Below are positions 23,552 through 33,369 of a DNA stretch of 64,000 nt, one piece after another; the stretch's first letter is position 1, and each line of letters starts with the position of its first letter. The DNA lies in assembly GCF_003345655.1 (NCBI RefSeq), contig NZ_QQOH01000001.1, forward strand, positions 806,001-870,000, in the 5' to 3' direction. This stretch comes from Motiliproteus coralliicola (GTDB taxonomy: Bacteria; Pseudomonadota; Gammaproteobacteria; Pseudomonadales; Balneatricaceae). A model generated the notes under the pieces. It had not been told where the DNA came from. It saw only the letters and a program-made list of their open reading frames with translations, and made no database searches. A program made the position numbers and the translations under genes.

Positions 23552-25387
23552 CTATTGCTGATGTAGGTGGCTATAGATCTCTTCAGCCATCGAGCGGCTA
23601 ATGGTAGAGACTTTTGCAATTTCTTCAACACTGGCACGCTCGATTTCCTGCAACCCGCCAAAGTGCTTTAGTAGTGCTTGACGTCGCTTGGGGCCGATAC
23701 CCGGCAACTCTTCCAGGATCGAGCGTCCACGGGCCTTACCCCGCCTTGCCCGATGCCCGGTAATGGCAAATCGGTGAGCCTCATCACGGATATGCTGCAG
23801 CAGATGCAGCGCCCCGCTGCCGGAATCGAGCGAACGCTCGCGCTCGCCCCGCTGGGTAATCAGGGTTTCAAATCCGGCTTTACGGGTGACCCCCTTGGCG
23901 ATGCCGATCACTTCGATCTCGGTAATCTGCAGCTCCTCCAGCACCGCCAGCGCCTGATTGACCTGCCCCTTACCGCCGTCGATCACCAGCAACTCGGGCA
24001 GCAAGGCGCCGCTACTTTTGAGTTTTTGGTAGCGCCGGGTCAGTGCCTCGTGCATGGCACGGTAGTCATCACCCTCGGCGGTGGTCTGAATATTAAAGCG
24101 TCGATAATCACTCTTGCGGGGCCCCTGCTGATCAAAGACCACACAGGATGCGACTGTCGCCTCACCGAAGGTATGACTGATATCGAAACACTCCATCCGC
24201 GCCGGCGGTGACTCCAGCTCCAGTAGCTCCTGCAACTCGATCAGACGCTTGTAGATATCCTGACGGCTGGAGATATAGCTGTCCAGCTGCTGCTCTGCGT
24301 TGACCCGAGCCAGATCCAACCAGCCTTTACGCTGACCGCGGACACTGTGACTCAGACAGATTTTATTGTCGGCCTTGGTCGACAGCGCCGTCTCCAGTAC
24401 ATCCTGATCGCTCAGCGAATGGCTCAGGATCAGCAGCGGCGGCACGGCACGCTCATCCGTGCCCAGATAGTATTGACCGATAAAGCTGGTGAGAAGCTCT
24501 TCCGGCTCGGTTTCCAACCGCAGTTTCGGGTAGTGACTCTTGCTGCCGACCACGCGACCGCCCTTCACAAACAGCTGATGAATGCTGGCATAGCCCGCTT
24601 TGATACAGCAGGCCAGCACGTCTGCATCGCCACCCTCACCGCTGATCCGCTGCTGCTCCTGCACCTGCTGCAGGCTGATGATCTGATCCCGGAGCATGGC
24701 GGCCCGCTCGAACTCCAGTGCGCTGGCCGCCTGCTCCATCTGTTCGGCCAGTTCCTTATTCACGGTGCGGTTCTTGCCTTCCAGGAACATCATCGCATGG
24801 CGGATATCCTCGGCGTAGCGTTCAGGGCTGATCTGCTCGACACAAGGCGCGCTGCAGCGATTGATCTGATGCTGCAGACAGGGCCGTGAACGGTTTTTGA
24901 AAAACGATTCCTCGCACTGTCGGATTCGGAAGATCTTCTGCAGTAGATTGAGACTTTCACGCACCGCCCCACCGCTGGGGAAAGGGCCGAAGTAACGCCC
25001 CTGCTTGCGTTTGCGCCCGCGCTGGAACTGGATCGCCGGGTATTGATGGGCATTGGAGATGAAGATATAGGGGTAGGATTTATCGTCACGCAGCAGAATA
25101 TTGTAGGGCGGGCGCTGCTTCTTGATCAGGTTCTGTTCCAGCAACAGCGCTTCGGTTTCGCTGCCGGTGACGGTCAGTTCGATCGATGCGATGCGCTGGA
25201 CCAGCGCCTGGGTCTTAACCGCCAGCCCACTGGTTCGGAAATAGCTCGACAACCGCTTTTTCAGATTCTTGGCCTTACCGACATACAAGATCGCACCGTC
25301 GGCGTCATACATCTGGTAGACCCCGGGTCGCTGGGTGGTATGACTGAGAAATTGGCGGCTATCGAAGGTAGGGACTGTGGGGTTCAT
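23552..25387 (-). CDS. uvrC: excinuclease ABC subunit C
   Basis: A 611-residue nucleotide-excision-repair nuclease that makes both incisions around UvrB-bound damage. It has an N-terminal GIY-YIG domain (GVYQMYDADGAILYVGKAKN), a UVR motif region (about residues 200-240), the C-terminal RNase H-like nuclease half (CFDISHTFGEATVASCVVF; LLVIDGGKGQVNQA) and a terminal helix-hairpin-helix (LEELPGIGPKRRQALLKHFGG). It is normal length. Upstream there is no uvrY/gacA, which often precedes uvrC; a dual-receiver gene is transcribed divergently instead. Confidence 0.98.
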   Translation of the reverse strand: MNPTVPTFDSRQFLSHTTQRPGVYQMYDADGAILYVGKAKNLKKRLSSYFRTSGLAVKTQALVQRIASIELTVTGSETEALLLEQNLIKKQRPPYNILLRDDKSYPYIFISNAHQYPAIQFQRGRKRKQGRYFGPFPSGGAVRESLNLLQKIFRIRQCEESFFKNRSRPCLQHQINRCSAPCVEQISPERYAEDIRHAMMFLEGKNRTVNKELAEQMEQAASALEFERAAMLRDQIISLQQVQEQQRISGEGGDADVLACCIKAGYASIHQLFVKGGRVVGSKSHYPKLRLETEPEELLTSFIGQYYLGTDERAVPPLLILSHSLSDQDVLETALSTKADNKICLSHSVRGQRKGWLDLARVNAEQQLDSYISSRQDIYKRLIELQELLELESPPARMECFDISHTFGEATVASCVVFDQQGPRKSDYRRFNIQTTAEGDDYRAMHEALTRRYQKLKSSGALLPELLVIDGGKGQVNQALAVLEELQITEIEVIGIAKGVTRKAGFETLITQRGERERSLDSGSGALHLLQHIRDEAHRFAITGHRARRGKARGRSILEELPGIGPKRRQALLKHFGGLQEIERASVEEIAKVSTISRSMAEEIYSHLHQQ

Positions 25388-25660
25388 GACATCGATCAGT
25401 TAACGGTGTTATCAACTTGCACGCTGCCGAGCCGACAGCTTAAGCTCCTGCATTGACGAATTGGGCCTTATGCAGATGTATTCGCCCGGCTGACCTACTA
25501 TTAGCGGAGATGCCTGTGTCGGCCCTTGATCCGGCAACGCCACTCCGGATAAGTCAGCGACGGGCCGCGAGCGATTGAACATCTTATCACAAGCGTCCAT
25601 CATTACTTTCTGCTTAACAGTCGTACCTAAGTAAAAGCATAGAATTTCAGGTGGTTACCG

Positions 25661-26461
25661 ATGGCAATGATCAGTACGGACGAGCTTGCGATCCTGGTTG
25701 TGGAACCCTCACATTTTCAGCAAAAGATTATTCTGTCCGAGCTGAAGGAGCTGGGCTGCCGACAGCTGGATACCGCAGAAACGATCCAGCAGGCACTGGA
25801 GTTTATGGGGCGCTACACCCCGGACCTGGTTATCAGCGCCATGTACCTTCCTGACGGCAGCGGTATCGAACTGGTCAGCCAGATGCGCACCGATCCGGCT
25901 CTGGAAGGCATTCCCTACATGCTGATATCCAGCGAGCAGCGAATGGACGTCCTCGACCCTATCCGCCAGGCAGGTTCCGTCGCCATCCTGCCAAAGCCCT
26001 TTCAAGTCAGCGATTTAAATAAGGCACTTCAGGCAACGCTTGAATTTGTCGACCCCACCGAACTGGAGCTTGAAGACTACGAAGCCGATCAGCTGAGCAT
26101 CCTGGTCGTCGACGATAGTGAATTCTCACTCAAACATATCAGCCGGGCGCTGGAGAATATCGGCATCGGCAACGTGGTTCGCGCCCACAACGGCCAGGAG
26201 GCGATTGATCAACTGGACCAGCACTCCTTTGACCTGATCTTCACCGACTTCAACATGCCGGAAATGGACGGCGAGCAGCTGACTCAGTATGTTCGCAACG
26301 AATCCAACCAGCCCTACGTTCCGATACTGCTGGTCACTTCCGAACAGAACGAAACCCGCCTGACCGGCGTGCGCCAATCCGGCGTCAATGCGGTGTGCAA
26401 CAAGCCTTTTGATACCCGGCAGGTGAAGGCGATGATCAAAAACCTGCTGACCGACGCCTGA
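25661..26461 (+). CDS. dual receiver-domain response regulator with degenerate first domain
   Basis: A 266-residue protein made of two CheY-like receivers and no output domain. The second receiver (about residues 143-262) is complete: VVDDSEF, phosphoacceptor Asp196 in LIFTDFNMPEMDG, TS in LLVTSEQN, Lys in CNKPF. The first (residues about 8-125) keeps VVEPS, SS and LPKPF, but its phosphoacceptor position reads LVISAMYLPDG, with Ala60 where Asp is expected. Domain 1 is therefore unlikely to be phosphorylated. It is probably an intracellular signalling or scaffold protein. The DUF1853 gene follows 11 bp later, likely the same transcript. Confidence 0.9.
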   Translation: MAMISTDELAILVVEPSHFQQKIILSELKELGCRQLDTAETIQQALEFMGRYTPDLVISAMYLPDGSGIELVSQMRTDPALEGIPYMLISSEQRMDVLDPIRQAGSVAILPKPFQVSDLNKALQATLEFVDPTELELEDYEADQLSILVVDDSEFSLKHISRALENIGIGNVVRAHNGQEAIDQLDQHSFDLIFTDFNMPEMDGEQLTQYVRNESNQPYVPILLVTSEQNETRLTGVRQSGVNAVCNKPFDTRQVKAMIKNLLTDA

Positions 26462-26472
26462 TAGGCCGCAGC

Positions 26473-27477
26473 ATGCACGCCTCGGGTTATCAGGGGCCAT
26501 CGCTGTTTGGCGCCACACCGCGTCAACGACACACCCCGATAGCCCGACTCAACCATCCCGGCGTACGGGACCTGGCCTGGACACTGATCTCGCCGGCGCT
26601 TTTTCAACCCGGCACCACTCCATCACCACTCAATCCCAGTGCGGCAGCGCTGGATGCCTGGTTATGGCGCCTGCAGCAACAGCCTGCCCCGCTGGAACTG
26701 GCTCTAGCACAACAACGAAGCCATCGGCTGGGGGTCTATTTCGAAACCCTGATCGACTTCTTTCTGCGTCATTTTCTAGCCCTGGAAGAGTGCCATTACG
26801 GGCTGCCGGTCAGGGCCGCGGGGCATACCTATGGAGAGTACGATTTTCTGCTCCGTCCCCGCGGTGAATCCGCACTACTGCATCTGGAGCTGAGCCTGAA
26901 GTTTTATCTGGGCATCGATGATCGACACGGGCAGCGGCACTGGCTGGGACTCAACCGCAACGACGTACTGCAGCACAAATACAACAAGCTGGTCGACCAG
27001 CAGCTCAATCTGAGCCAGCACCCGGTGGCCCGCAACCAGCTCAAAGCACTAGGGAGCCAGGTCGGACCAAAGGTCGGGCTGATCAAGGGGCGGCTGTTTT
27101 ATCCGCTGTCGGAATTTGCGCCTGAAGACGGCCACAAGCAGCAACTCAAGTCGCCGAGTGGGATCAACCGACAACACCTTCGAGGCTGGTGGCAGCCGAT
27201 TTCTGCTTGGCAAGAGCTGACGCACACCGAGACCGGAACCCGACTGGTACCGCTGCAGCGCCGCCAGTGGATGGCCGTACTCCATCAGGACGAAGCGCAA
27301 CAGCTGGCGTCGCAGACCGATATCGAAGGGTTTAGAAATCAGCTCCAGCTGGCCCAACAGCCGCTGATGTGTGCCCGCCTTCAGTTGGGAAAACAGGGCT
27401 GGAGGGAACGGGATCGGGGCGTACTGGTGCCCGATCCCTGGCTAGCCTCAGTGTTTGAGACGTTTGATCAGACTTGA
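26473..27477 (+). CDS. DUF1853 family protein
   Basis: A 334-residue protein matching the DUF1853 pattern: VRDLAWTLISPALF near the N-terminus, a central LGVYFETLIDFFL, and GHTYGEYDFLL followed by HLELSLKFYL. The last two blocks (E-x-D, then E-x-x-x-K) are reminiscent of a PD-(D/E)XK nuclease core, but that is inference and the family has no established function. No membrane segment or signal peptide is seen. The 3' end overlaps the convergent dehydrogenase gene by 30 bp. Confidence 0.85.
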   Translation: MHASGYQGPSLFGATPRQRHTPIARLNHPGVRDLAWTLISPALFQPGTTPSPLNPSAAALDAWLWRLQQQPAPLELALAQQRSHRLGVYFETLIDFFLRHFLALEECHYGLPVRAAGHTYGEYDFLLRPRGESALLHLELSLKFYLGIDDRHGQRHWLGLNRNDVLQHKYNKLVDQQLNLSQHPVARNQLKALGSQVGPKVGLIKGRLFYPLSEFAPEDGHKQQLKSPSGINRQHLRGWWQPISAWQELTHTETGTRLVPLQRRQWMAVLHQDEAQQLASQTDIEGFRNQLQLAQQPLMCARLQLGKQGWRERDRGVLVPDPWLASVFETFDQT

Positions 27478-28320
27478 GGTATCCCAGCGGCCGCCGCCCA
27501 GTTCCTGAACATCGGCGTAAAATTGATCCACCAGCGCAGTAACCGGTAGTTGCGCCCCATTACTGCGGGACTCGTCCAGCACAATGCCTAAATCCTTGCG
27601 CATCCAATCCACCGCAAAGCCGAAATCGAACTCGTCGTCGATCATGGTCCGATAACGGTTTTCCATCTGCCAGGACTGTGCCGCCCCTTTGGAGATCACA
27701 TCGACCACAGCTGCCGCATCGAGACCGGCACGCTTGGCAAAATGGATCCCTTCGGCCAAACCCTGCACCAACCCGGCGATACAGATCTGGTTGACCATTT
27801 TGGTCAACTGGCCTGAGCCCGACTCACCCATCAGGCGACAAGCACGGGCAAAGCTGTCGATGGCCTTCTCGGCCCGGGCGTAAACATCGGAATCGCCACC
27901 GACCATCACCGTCAACACGCCGTTCTCGGCACCGGCCTGGCCACCGGAAACCGGCGCATCCAAAAAGCCCAGGCCTTTGTCATTGGCAACCTGATACAGC
28001 TCGCGAGCCACCTGGGCTGAAGCCGTGGTGTGATCAACAAAGATAGAACCACTGGACATGGCCTCAAAAGCACCCTGCTCGCCGATACAGATCTGGCGCA
28101 GATCGTCATCGTTGCCAACACAGGCGAACACCAGTTCGGCATCCTTAACCGCCTCTGCCGGTGTAGCGCCAAGCGTTCCACCATGCTGCTTCACCCAGGC
28201 TTCGGCCTTGGTCGCTGTGCGGTTATAGACACAGACTTCGTAGCCGGCGCTGGCTAGGTGCCCCGCCATCGGGTAACCCATAACCCCTAAGCCCAAAAAG
28301 GCGACTTTCTGTTTTGCCAT
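27448..28320 (-). CDS. NAD(P)-dependent beta-hydroxyacid dehydrogenase (3-hydroxyisobutyrate/tartronate-semialdehyde reductase family)
   Basis: A 290-residue reductase with an N-terminal Rossmann fold (FLGLGVMGYPMAGHLASAGY), the substrate-binding DAPVSGGQAGAENGVL motif and the catalytic Lys in GQLTKMVNQ. The family reduces short beta-hydroxyacid semialdehydes. It is the last gene of a co-directional run truC-mtnN-aminotransferase-this gene, 67 bp after the glyoxylate-type aminotransferase, which points towards glyoxylate/hydroxypyruvate metabolism. A second, clearly different paralogue lies at 33777. The exact substrate is undetermined. Confidence 0.88.
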   Translation of the reverse strand: MAKQKVAFLGLGVMGYPMAGHLASAGYEVCVYNRTATKAEAWVKQHGGTLGATPAEAVKDAELVFACVGNDDDLRQICIGEQGAFEAMSSGSIFVDHTTASAQVARELYQVANDKGLGFLDAPVSGGQAGAENGVLTVMVGGDSDVYARAEKAIDSFARACRLMGESGSGQLTKMVNQICIAGLVQGLAEGIHFAKRAGLDAAAVVDVISKGAAQSWQMENRYRTMIDDEFDFGFAVDWMRKDLGIVLDESRSNGAQLPVTALVDQFYADVQELGGGRWDTSSLIKRLKH

Positions 28321-28387
28321 AGTGATTCTCTTTGTTTTAGTTCGCCGGCTTAACCGACTGTTGTTATTGGTTCGGCCCTGCCGATGA

Positions 28388-29563
28388 TCAAGCCATCACA
28401 GCGGCAGCAGCAGCGGTGGCTGCACCGGACTCCAGCTTGACGCCTTCGGCAATCAGCGCACTCTCCAGCGCCCCAAGGCACAGCAATACGTTGCGTGAAT
28501 TGCAGCCATGGCCCATCAGGCCGATCCGCCAGACTTTGCCGGCCAACGCACCCAAGCCGGCGCCGATCTCCAGGCTGTACTGACTCAGCAACCGGCTGCG
28601 AACCCGAGCTTCATCGACACCGTCGGGAATAGTCACCGTGTTGAGCTGTGGCAAACGGTAGGCCTCATCCACCAACAGCGACAGCCCCATCGCTTCCAGG
28701 CCCGCCTTCAGCGCCTGATGGTAATGATCATGGCGCGCCCAGGCTTGCTCCAAGCCTTCCTGCTTGAGCATCAGCAGGCTCTCATGCAGGGCATAGAGTG
28801 CATTAACCGGCGCGGTATGGTGATAAGCGCGCTTGGTGCCCTCTCCCCAGTACCCCATCACCAGGTTTTTATCCAGGAACCAGCTCGGCACCGTGCTTTG
28901 GCGATCGCGAACCTGGGCGACTGCCCTCTCGCTGAAACTAACCGGTGAAATTCCCGGAGGGGCTGACAGGCACTTCTGGGTACCGGAATAGACCGCATCG
29001 ATACCCCAGCCATCCAGATCAACCTCGATACCGCCCAGGCTAGTGACTGCATCCATGATGGTCAGCGCACCGTTATCCCGGGCCAACTTGGCCAACGCCG
29101 CCGCATCGGAACGAACGCCGGTCGAGGTTTCCGCATGCACAAACGCCAGCGCTTTAACGCCGTTATTGGCTTTGAAGGCAGACTCGACCTTATTCAGATC
29201 AACCGGCTGCCCCCACTCATCTTCAACCAGGATCACCTCGCCACCGAAACGACGCACGTTCTCGGCCATACGACCGCCGAACACGCCGTTCTGGCACACG
29301 ATCACCTTGTCACCCGGCTCGACCAGGTTGACAAAGCAGGCCTCCATACCGGCTGAGCCCGGGGCGGAAACTGGCATGGTCAGTTCGTTCTGGGTGTTGA
29401 AGGCATACTGCAGTAGCTGCTTGATCTCATCCATCATCCGGATAAATTCCGGATCCAGGTGACCGATGGTCGGACGAGCCAGCGCAGCCAGAACTCGAGG
29501 ACTGACATCGGACGGACCAGGGCCCATCAGGGTGCGCTCGGGCGGGTGGAAGGAGCTGATCAT
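28388..29563 (-). CDS. class V aminotransferase, alanine/serine-glyoxylate type
   Basis: A 391-residue PLP enzyme of the AGXT/serine-glyoxylate aminotransferase family. Visible features are the N-terminal [29 protein letters not shown] in the cofactor-binding loop, [30 protein letters not shown] (the Schiff-base Lys is in SGTQK), and RIGLMGHG near the C-terminus. It would transfer an amino group from alanine or serine to glyoxylate, giving glycine and pyruvate or hydroxypyruvate. It starts 18 bp after mtnN and is followed by a hydroxyacid reductase that could consume the product. The C-terminal tail is alanine-rich (TAAAAAVMA). Confidence 0.9.
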   Translation of the reverse strand: MISSFHPPERTLMGPGPSDVSPRVLAALARPTIGHLDPEFIRMMDEIKQLLQYAFNTQNELTMPVSAPGSAGMEACFVNLVEPGDKVIVCQNGVFGGRMAENVRRFGGEVILVEDEWGQPVDLNKVESAFKANNGVKALAFVHAETSTGVRSDAAALAKLARDNGALTIMDAVTSLGGIEVDLDGWGIDAVYSGTQKCLSAPPGISPVSFSERAVAQVRDRQSTVPSWFLDKNLVMGYWGEGTKRAYHHTAPVNALYALHESLLMLKQEGLEQAWARHDHYHQALKAGLEAMGLSLLVDEAYRLPQLNTVTIPDGVDEARVRSRLLSQYSLEIGAGLGALAGKVWRIGLMGHGCNSRNVLLCLGALESALIAEGVKLESGAATAAAAAVMA

Positions 29564-29581
29564 AATTTATCTCTTGCTGAA

Positions 29582-30364
29582 TTAGTGTTGCTGGTGAAGT
29601 TCGCCCAACTCACGGGCCATTTCAATAACCATATGGGCGGAATGTACCCCAGCCTGCTCCAGGAACTGATCGAACGAGATGCCTGACTCTTTCCCGGCGA
29701 TATCCGACAACGCCCGGATAATGATAAAAGGCACCTCGAAGCGATAGCAGGTCTGGGCGATGGCCCCGGCCTCCATCTCCACGGCCAGCATCTGCGGGAA
29801 TTTCTGCCGTGCCTCATCGACTTTGGCAGGATCGGCCATAAAGGCATCTCCGGTGGCGATCAGTCCGTGGGCGATCTGTACATTATGGACGGTTTCGAGG
29901 CTGTTCTGAGCAATATCCACCAGCACCGGGTCCGGACTCCAGGCCGGCGGCATGTTCGGTACCTGGCCGTGCTCGTAGCCGAAGATGGTCAGATCGAAAT
30001 CATGCTGACGGACCTCGGACGAGATCACCACATCACCGATCTCAAGATCGGCAGCAAAGCCTCCGGCCGAGCCGGTATTGATGATGCAATCCGGAGCGTA
30101 ACGCTCGAGCATGATGGTGGTGCCGATCGCCGCATTAACCTTGCCGATGCCGGATTTAAGCAGCACCACCTGCTGACCCGCCAGCACGCCGCGATGGAAT
30201 TCGTAACCGGCCAGGGTCAGATCCTGACGCTCTTCGAGCTGATCACGAAGAAAGGTAACTTCTTCCTCCATCGCGCCGATCACGCCGATCAACAGGGGCT
30301 TGCTATCGTCCAGTCGCGGACGGATGCTGGCAGCAGATTCATTCTTCTGGTAAGGGTCTCGCAT
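29582..30364 (-). CDS. mtnN: 5'-methylthioadenosine/S-adenosylhomocysteine nucleosidase
   Basis: This enzyme cleaves MTA and S-adenosylhomocysteine to adenine plus thioribosyl products, feeding methyl-cycle recycling and autoinducer-2 precursors. Conserved blocks include [56 protein letters not shown] and RALSDIA (catalytic Asp). The ATG at 30364 gives 260 residues, about 25 longer than the E. coli enzyme, owing to an N-terminal extension before [13 protein letters not shown] further upstream frame overlaps truC and is not preferred. It begins 10 bp after truC. Confidence 0.95.
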   Translation of the reverse strand: MRDPYQKNESAASIRPRLDDSKPLLIGVIGAMEEEVTFLRDQLEERQDLTLAGYEFHRGVLAGQQVVLLKSGIGKVNAAIGTTIMLERYAPDCIINTGSAGGFAADLEIGDVVISSEVRQHDFDLTIFGYEHGQVPNMPPAWSPDPVLVDIAQNSLETVHNVQIAHGLIATGDAFMADPAKVDEARQKFPQMLAVEMEAGAIAQTCYRFEVPFIIIRALSDIAGKESGISFDQFLEQAGVHSAHMVIEMARELGELHQQH

Positions 30365-30374
30365 AGTCGTGTCT

Positions 30375-31196
30375 CTAGGGGCTATTGCCAATATCAGACG
30401 ACCGCTCCTCGGAAGGTTCGGCCAGGAATTGTTCAGGTGGGTCGATATCGCTGACACCGTGTCGATCCAGTCGGGACCAGCTCAACGCATCGAACAGGGG
30501 CTGCAATTCAGCAGGTACCCGGGCGTCCAGCTGCAACCAGCGCCCCGTTTCAAAGGGGTGTTCAAAGCACAGCTGAGTGGCAAACAGTAGCAGTCGGCGA
30601 TTATCGAATTGATCACGAAACAGTTGATTATGTTTGCCGTCACCATAACGGGTATCGCCAATAATGTGGTGGGCACTCTGTTTCATATGGCGACGTAGTT
30701 GATGCTTGCGACCGGTATGCGGTTTGAGCTCGACCCACGAGTATCGACTGCTGCTGTAGCGCCCGAGCGGGATAGGCAGCTCAACGCGATCGACGGTGCG
30801 GAATTCGGTCAGCGCCGACTGGGGCGGACGGACCTGATCACTACCACCCTTCTCTATCGCTTCGCGCTTATCGCTCAACGGTGAGTCGATTCGACCTGCA
30901 TCGTCCAGATACCCACGCACAACGGCATGGTAGGTTTTGCTGATCCGACGATCGCGGAACTGCTGCTGTAGTCGAGAAGCCGCGTCGGAGTGAAGCCCGA
31001 ACACCAACAATCCGGAAGTCGGTTTGTCGAGCCGGTGGGCCGGATAAACCCGCTGACCAAGCTGATCCCTGAGCAACTGCAACGCGAAACGGCGCTCGCG
31101 ACGATCGATCGGACTCCGATGCACCAGCAACCCGGAGGGTTTATCGATCACGACAATGTCATCATCGAGGTACAGAATATCGAGTTGCTCGTTCAA
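30375..31196 (-). CDS. truC: tRNA pseudouridine-65 synthase TruC
   Basis: An RluA-family pseudouridine synthase, 273 residues. It closely matches Tru[23 protein letters not shown], catalytic [16 protein letters not shown] (Asp in RLD), [13 protein letters not shown], and [18 protein letters not shown]. It modifies U65 in certain tRNAs. The C-terminal 30 residues (ending [10 protein letters not shown]) extend beyond the core fold. It is first gene of the minus-strand run leading to mtnN. Confidence 0.92.
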   Translation of the reverse strand: MNEQLDILYLDDDIVVIDKPSGLLVHRSPIDRRERRFALQLLRDQLGQRVYPAHRLDKPTSGLLVFGLHSDAASRLQQQFRDRRISKTYHAVVRGYLDDAGRIDSPLSDKREAIEKGGSDQVRPPQSALTEFRTVDRVELPIPLGRYSSSRYSWVELKPHTGRKHQLRRHMKQSAHHIIGDTRYGDGKHNQLFRDQFDNRRLLLFATQLCFEHPFETGRWLQLDARVPAELQPLFDALSWSRLDRHGVSDIDPPEQFLAEPSEERSSDIGNSP

Positions 31197-31409
31197 GAGT
31201 ACGTCACCAATGGCAGAAAGCGGCTATGGTAGCCCTCCACTTGAGTCGCGAAAAGGGTTGGACTCGACTTATCGGTAAAAAGCCCGGTTTGGACTGGCAA
31301 GGTAACGACAAGCTTGCTATAAATTCGCAACTAATTGCGCCAGCTGTGGTCCATTTACCTAAGCCCGCTTGGTGCTGATAACAATTTTTAAATGCGTTAA
31401 GGAACCCTT

Positions 31410-32096
31410 ATGAACATGACCGACACCACGGTTGCTCGCTCGGAACAGTCGATCCTGGCGACTAACAAACTTATCCGCAACACCTATCTGTTGCTGGCCA
31501 TGACACTGGTGTTCAGCGCAGTAATGGCTGCGGTTTCCATGATCGTTAACCCGCCCAGCATCGTTTCGATGGTCTGCTTAATCGGTTCGATCGTTATCAC
31601 CTGGTTTGTCCTGCCCAAAGTACAGAACAGTGCAGCGGCACTACCGGTAACCTTCCTGTTCACCGGTATGCTCGGCTTTGCCCTGGGTCCGATTCTGAAT
31701 GCTTACCTTGGCCTGCCCAATGGTGGCGAGCTGATCATGACCGCGATGGGCATCACCGCGATCACCTTCCTGGGGCTGTCCGGCTACGTGCTGACCACCC
31801 GCAAGGACTTCAGCTTTATGGGCGGCTTCCTGGCTGCCGGTATGATGGTCGTTATTCTCAGCATCATCGCCATGCTGGTACTGCCGATGTTCGGCGTTGA
31901 TGTCAGCGCGATGAACCTGGCCCTGTCTGCGGTTATCGTGCTGCTGATGTGCGGCATCATCCTGTACGACACCAGCAACATCGTGAACGGCGTCTACACC
32001 AACTATGTGATGGCGGCTGCAGGTCTGTACCTTGCGATCTTCAACCTGTTCATCAACTTGCTGCAACTGCTAGGCATCATGGGTGGCGACGACTAA
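31410..32096 (+). CDS. yccA: Bax inhibitor-1/YccA family membrane protein
   Basis: A 228-residue inner-membrane protein with seven hydrophobic segments and the BI-1 signature region (LSGYVLTTRKDFSFMGGFL, then YDTSNIVNG). In E. coli YccA is an FtsH substrate and modulator. The start has AAGGAACCCTT directly upstream. It precedes tusDCBE as in pseudomonads, but a rho-independent terminator separates them. Confidence 0.95.
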   Translation: MNMTDTTVARSEQSILATNKLIRNTYLLLAMTLVFSAVMAAVSMIVNPPSIVSMVCLIGSIVITWFVLPKVQNSAAALPVTFLFTGMLGFALGPILNAYLGLPNGGELIMTAMGITAITFLGLSGYVLTTRKDFSFMGGFLAAGMMVVILSIIAMLVLPMFGVDVSAMNLALSAVIVLLMCGIILYDTSNIVNGVYTNYVMAAAGLYLAIFNLFINLLQLLGIMGGDD

Positions 32097-32116
32097 TTCA
32101 TCTCCTCCCCGGTCCA

Positions 32117-32150
32117 GGCCCCCGCGATCTCTGATCCCGGGGGCTTTTTT
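32117..32150 (+). terminator. rho-independent terminator after yccA
   Basis: A GC stem GCCCCCG/CGGGGGC with a loop of about 13 nt, followed by TTTTTTAT. It lies 20 bp after the yccA stop. Confidence 0.9.
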
Positions 32151-32293
32151 ATAGCTGTCGTTCCATCACACCCACAGAACCCGCTACGCCAATGCAGATG
32201 ATCGGAGTGGAAAGGGCTATTCTGCGGTATAAAGGTTTTCTTTTGCGCTGAAATGGGTACAGTCGTGTCACCGTTTGATGCAAGGTCCCGATT

Positions 32294-32692
32294 ATGAAAT
32301 TCGCCATCGTTGTTAATGGCTCACCCAGTTCGAGCCAGGCAGCCGCCACCGCACTTCGTTTTACCGAGGCGGCGCTTCACCAGGGTGTCGACGTATTGCG
32401 GGTGTTTTTCTACGGCGAGTCGGTACTGACAGCCAACCGTCTGACCCACCCTCCCCAGGATGAGACCAACCTGACTCAACGCTGGCAGCAACTCGCCTCA
32501 GACCATGATGTTGAGCTGATCGTCTGTATCGCCGCCGCGGTTCGACGGGGGGTGATGGACGAGCGCGAAGCCAAGCGCTACGAGCATACAGCCGATAACC
32601 TGGCCGATGGGTTTGAACTGTCCGGCCTGGGTCAACTGGTCGATGCCAGCATCGGTGCGGACCGCGTCATTACTTTTGGAGGTCGCGCATGA
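32294..32692 (+). CDS. tusD: sulfurtransferase complex subunit TusD
   Basis: A 132-residue DsrE-fold protein and catalytic subunit of the TusBCD sulfur relay that passes persulfide from TusA to TusE for 2-thiouridine synthesis in tRNA wobble positions. Visible features are FAIVVNGSPSSSQAAATAL, the catalytic Cys in IVCIAAAVRRGV and the family ending RVITFGGRA. AAGGT lies upstream of the ATG. The stop overlaps the tusC start (ATGA). Confidence 0.95.
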   Translation: MKFAIVVNGSPSSSQAAATALRFTEAALHQGVDVLRVFFYGESVLTANRLTHPPQDETNLTQRWQQLASDHDVELIVCIAAAVRRGVMDEREAKRYEHTADNLADGFELSGLGQLVDASIGADRVITFGGRA

Positions 32693-33054
32693 GCCAAATT
32701 GCCGATCTGTTACTGGTGCTACGCCACGGCCCCTACGGTGGATTAAATGCACGTGAGGGGCTCGACGCCGCGTTAACGGCAGCAGCCTTCGAAGTCCCGC
32801 TTAGTCTGCTGTTTCTCAATGACGGCATCTATCTACTCCAATCCGACCAACAGCCCGGTCAACTACCAGCCAAAGATTTGAGCAAAACTGTCCCGGCGCT
32901 AGCGATGTACGATATCGAGCGCCTTTATGTCCGTTCCCGGGACCTAGAACAGCGCGGGATGAAGCCGGAGCAGCTGGTAGTTGAGGTTGAGGTACTGGAT
33001 GACGAACAAGCCGCCAACCTGTTCCATCAGCATCGTCACATCCTCAGTTTTTAA
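32689..33054 (+). CDS. tusC: sulfurtransferase complex subunit TusC
   Basis: A 121-residue DsrF-type subunit. LLVLRHGPYGGLNAREGLDA and FEVPLSLLFLNDGIYLL are typical of the family. There is no catalytic cysteine, as expected for TusC. The start overlaps tusD by 4 bp and the gene ends 9 bp before tusB, so the three subunits are coupled. Confidence 0.94.
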   Translation: MSQIADLLLVLRHGPYGGLNAREGLDAALTAAAFEVPLSLLFLNDGIYLLQSDQQPGQLPAKDLSKTVPALAMYDIERLYVRSRDLEQRGMKPEQLVVEVEVLDDEQAANLFHQHRHILSF

Positions 33055-33063
33055 GGTAGGCCC

Positions 33064-33360
33064 ATGGTTTTACATACCGTCAATAGTTCACCGACTCAGT
33101 CCCGCTGCCTGGAAGACTGCCTGCAACTGATTCGCCCACCCGCCGTACTACTGCTGATCGAAGACGGTGTCTACGGCGCAACAACCGCGCACCAAGCGCT
33201 GCTGGACCAGCTCCCCGATGAGATCAGCTGCACCGTTCTGCAACCTGATGTGGACGCTCGCGGCTTGCGCCCACTGCTGAGTGAGCGTTTCGATCTGGTC
33301 GACGACAACGGTTTCGTTGAGCTAACTATGAAGTGCGATCGGGTTCAGAGCTGGTACTGA
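33064..33360 (+). CDS. tusB: sulfurtransferase complex subunit TusB
   Basis: A 98-residue DsrH-type subunit. MVLHTVNSSPTQSRCLEDCL at the start and LLLIEDGVYGA in the middle are family features, and it ends with a Trp-Tyr. It is the third member of the TusBCD heterohexamer, with tusE immediately downstream. Confidence 0.93.
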   Translation: MVLHTVNSSPTQSRCLEDCLQLIRPPAVLLLIEDGVYGATTAHQALLDQLPDEISCTVLQPDVDARGLRPLLSERFDLVDDNGFVELTMKCDRVQSWY

Positions 33361-33369
33361 GGTGATTGA

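Noticed and set aside
25412-25603. 63-codon minus-strand frame just upstream of uvrC
   Set aside because: No similarity to GacA or any family I know and no good ribosome site; probably leader sequence of uvrC.
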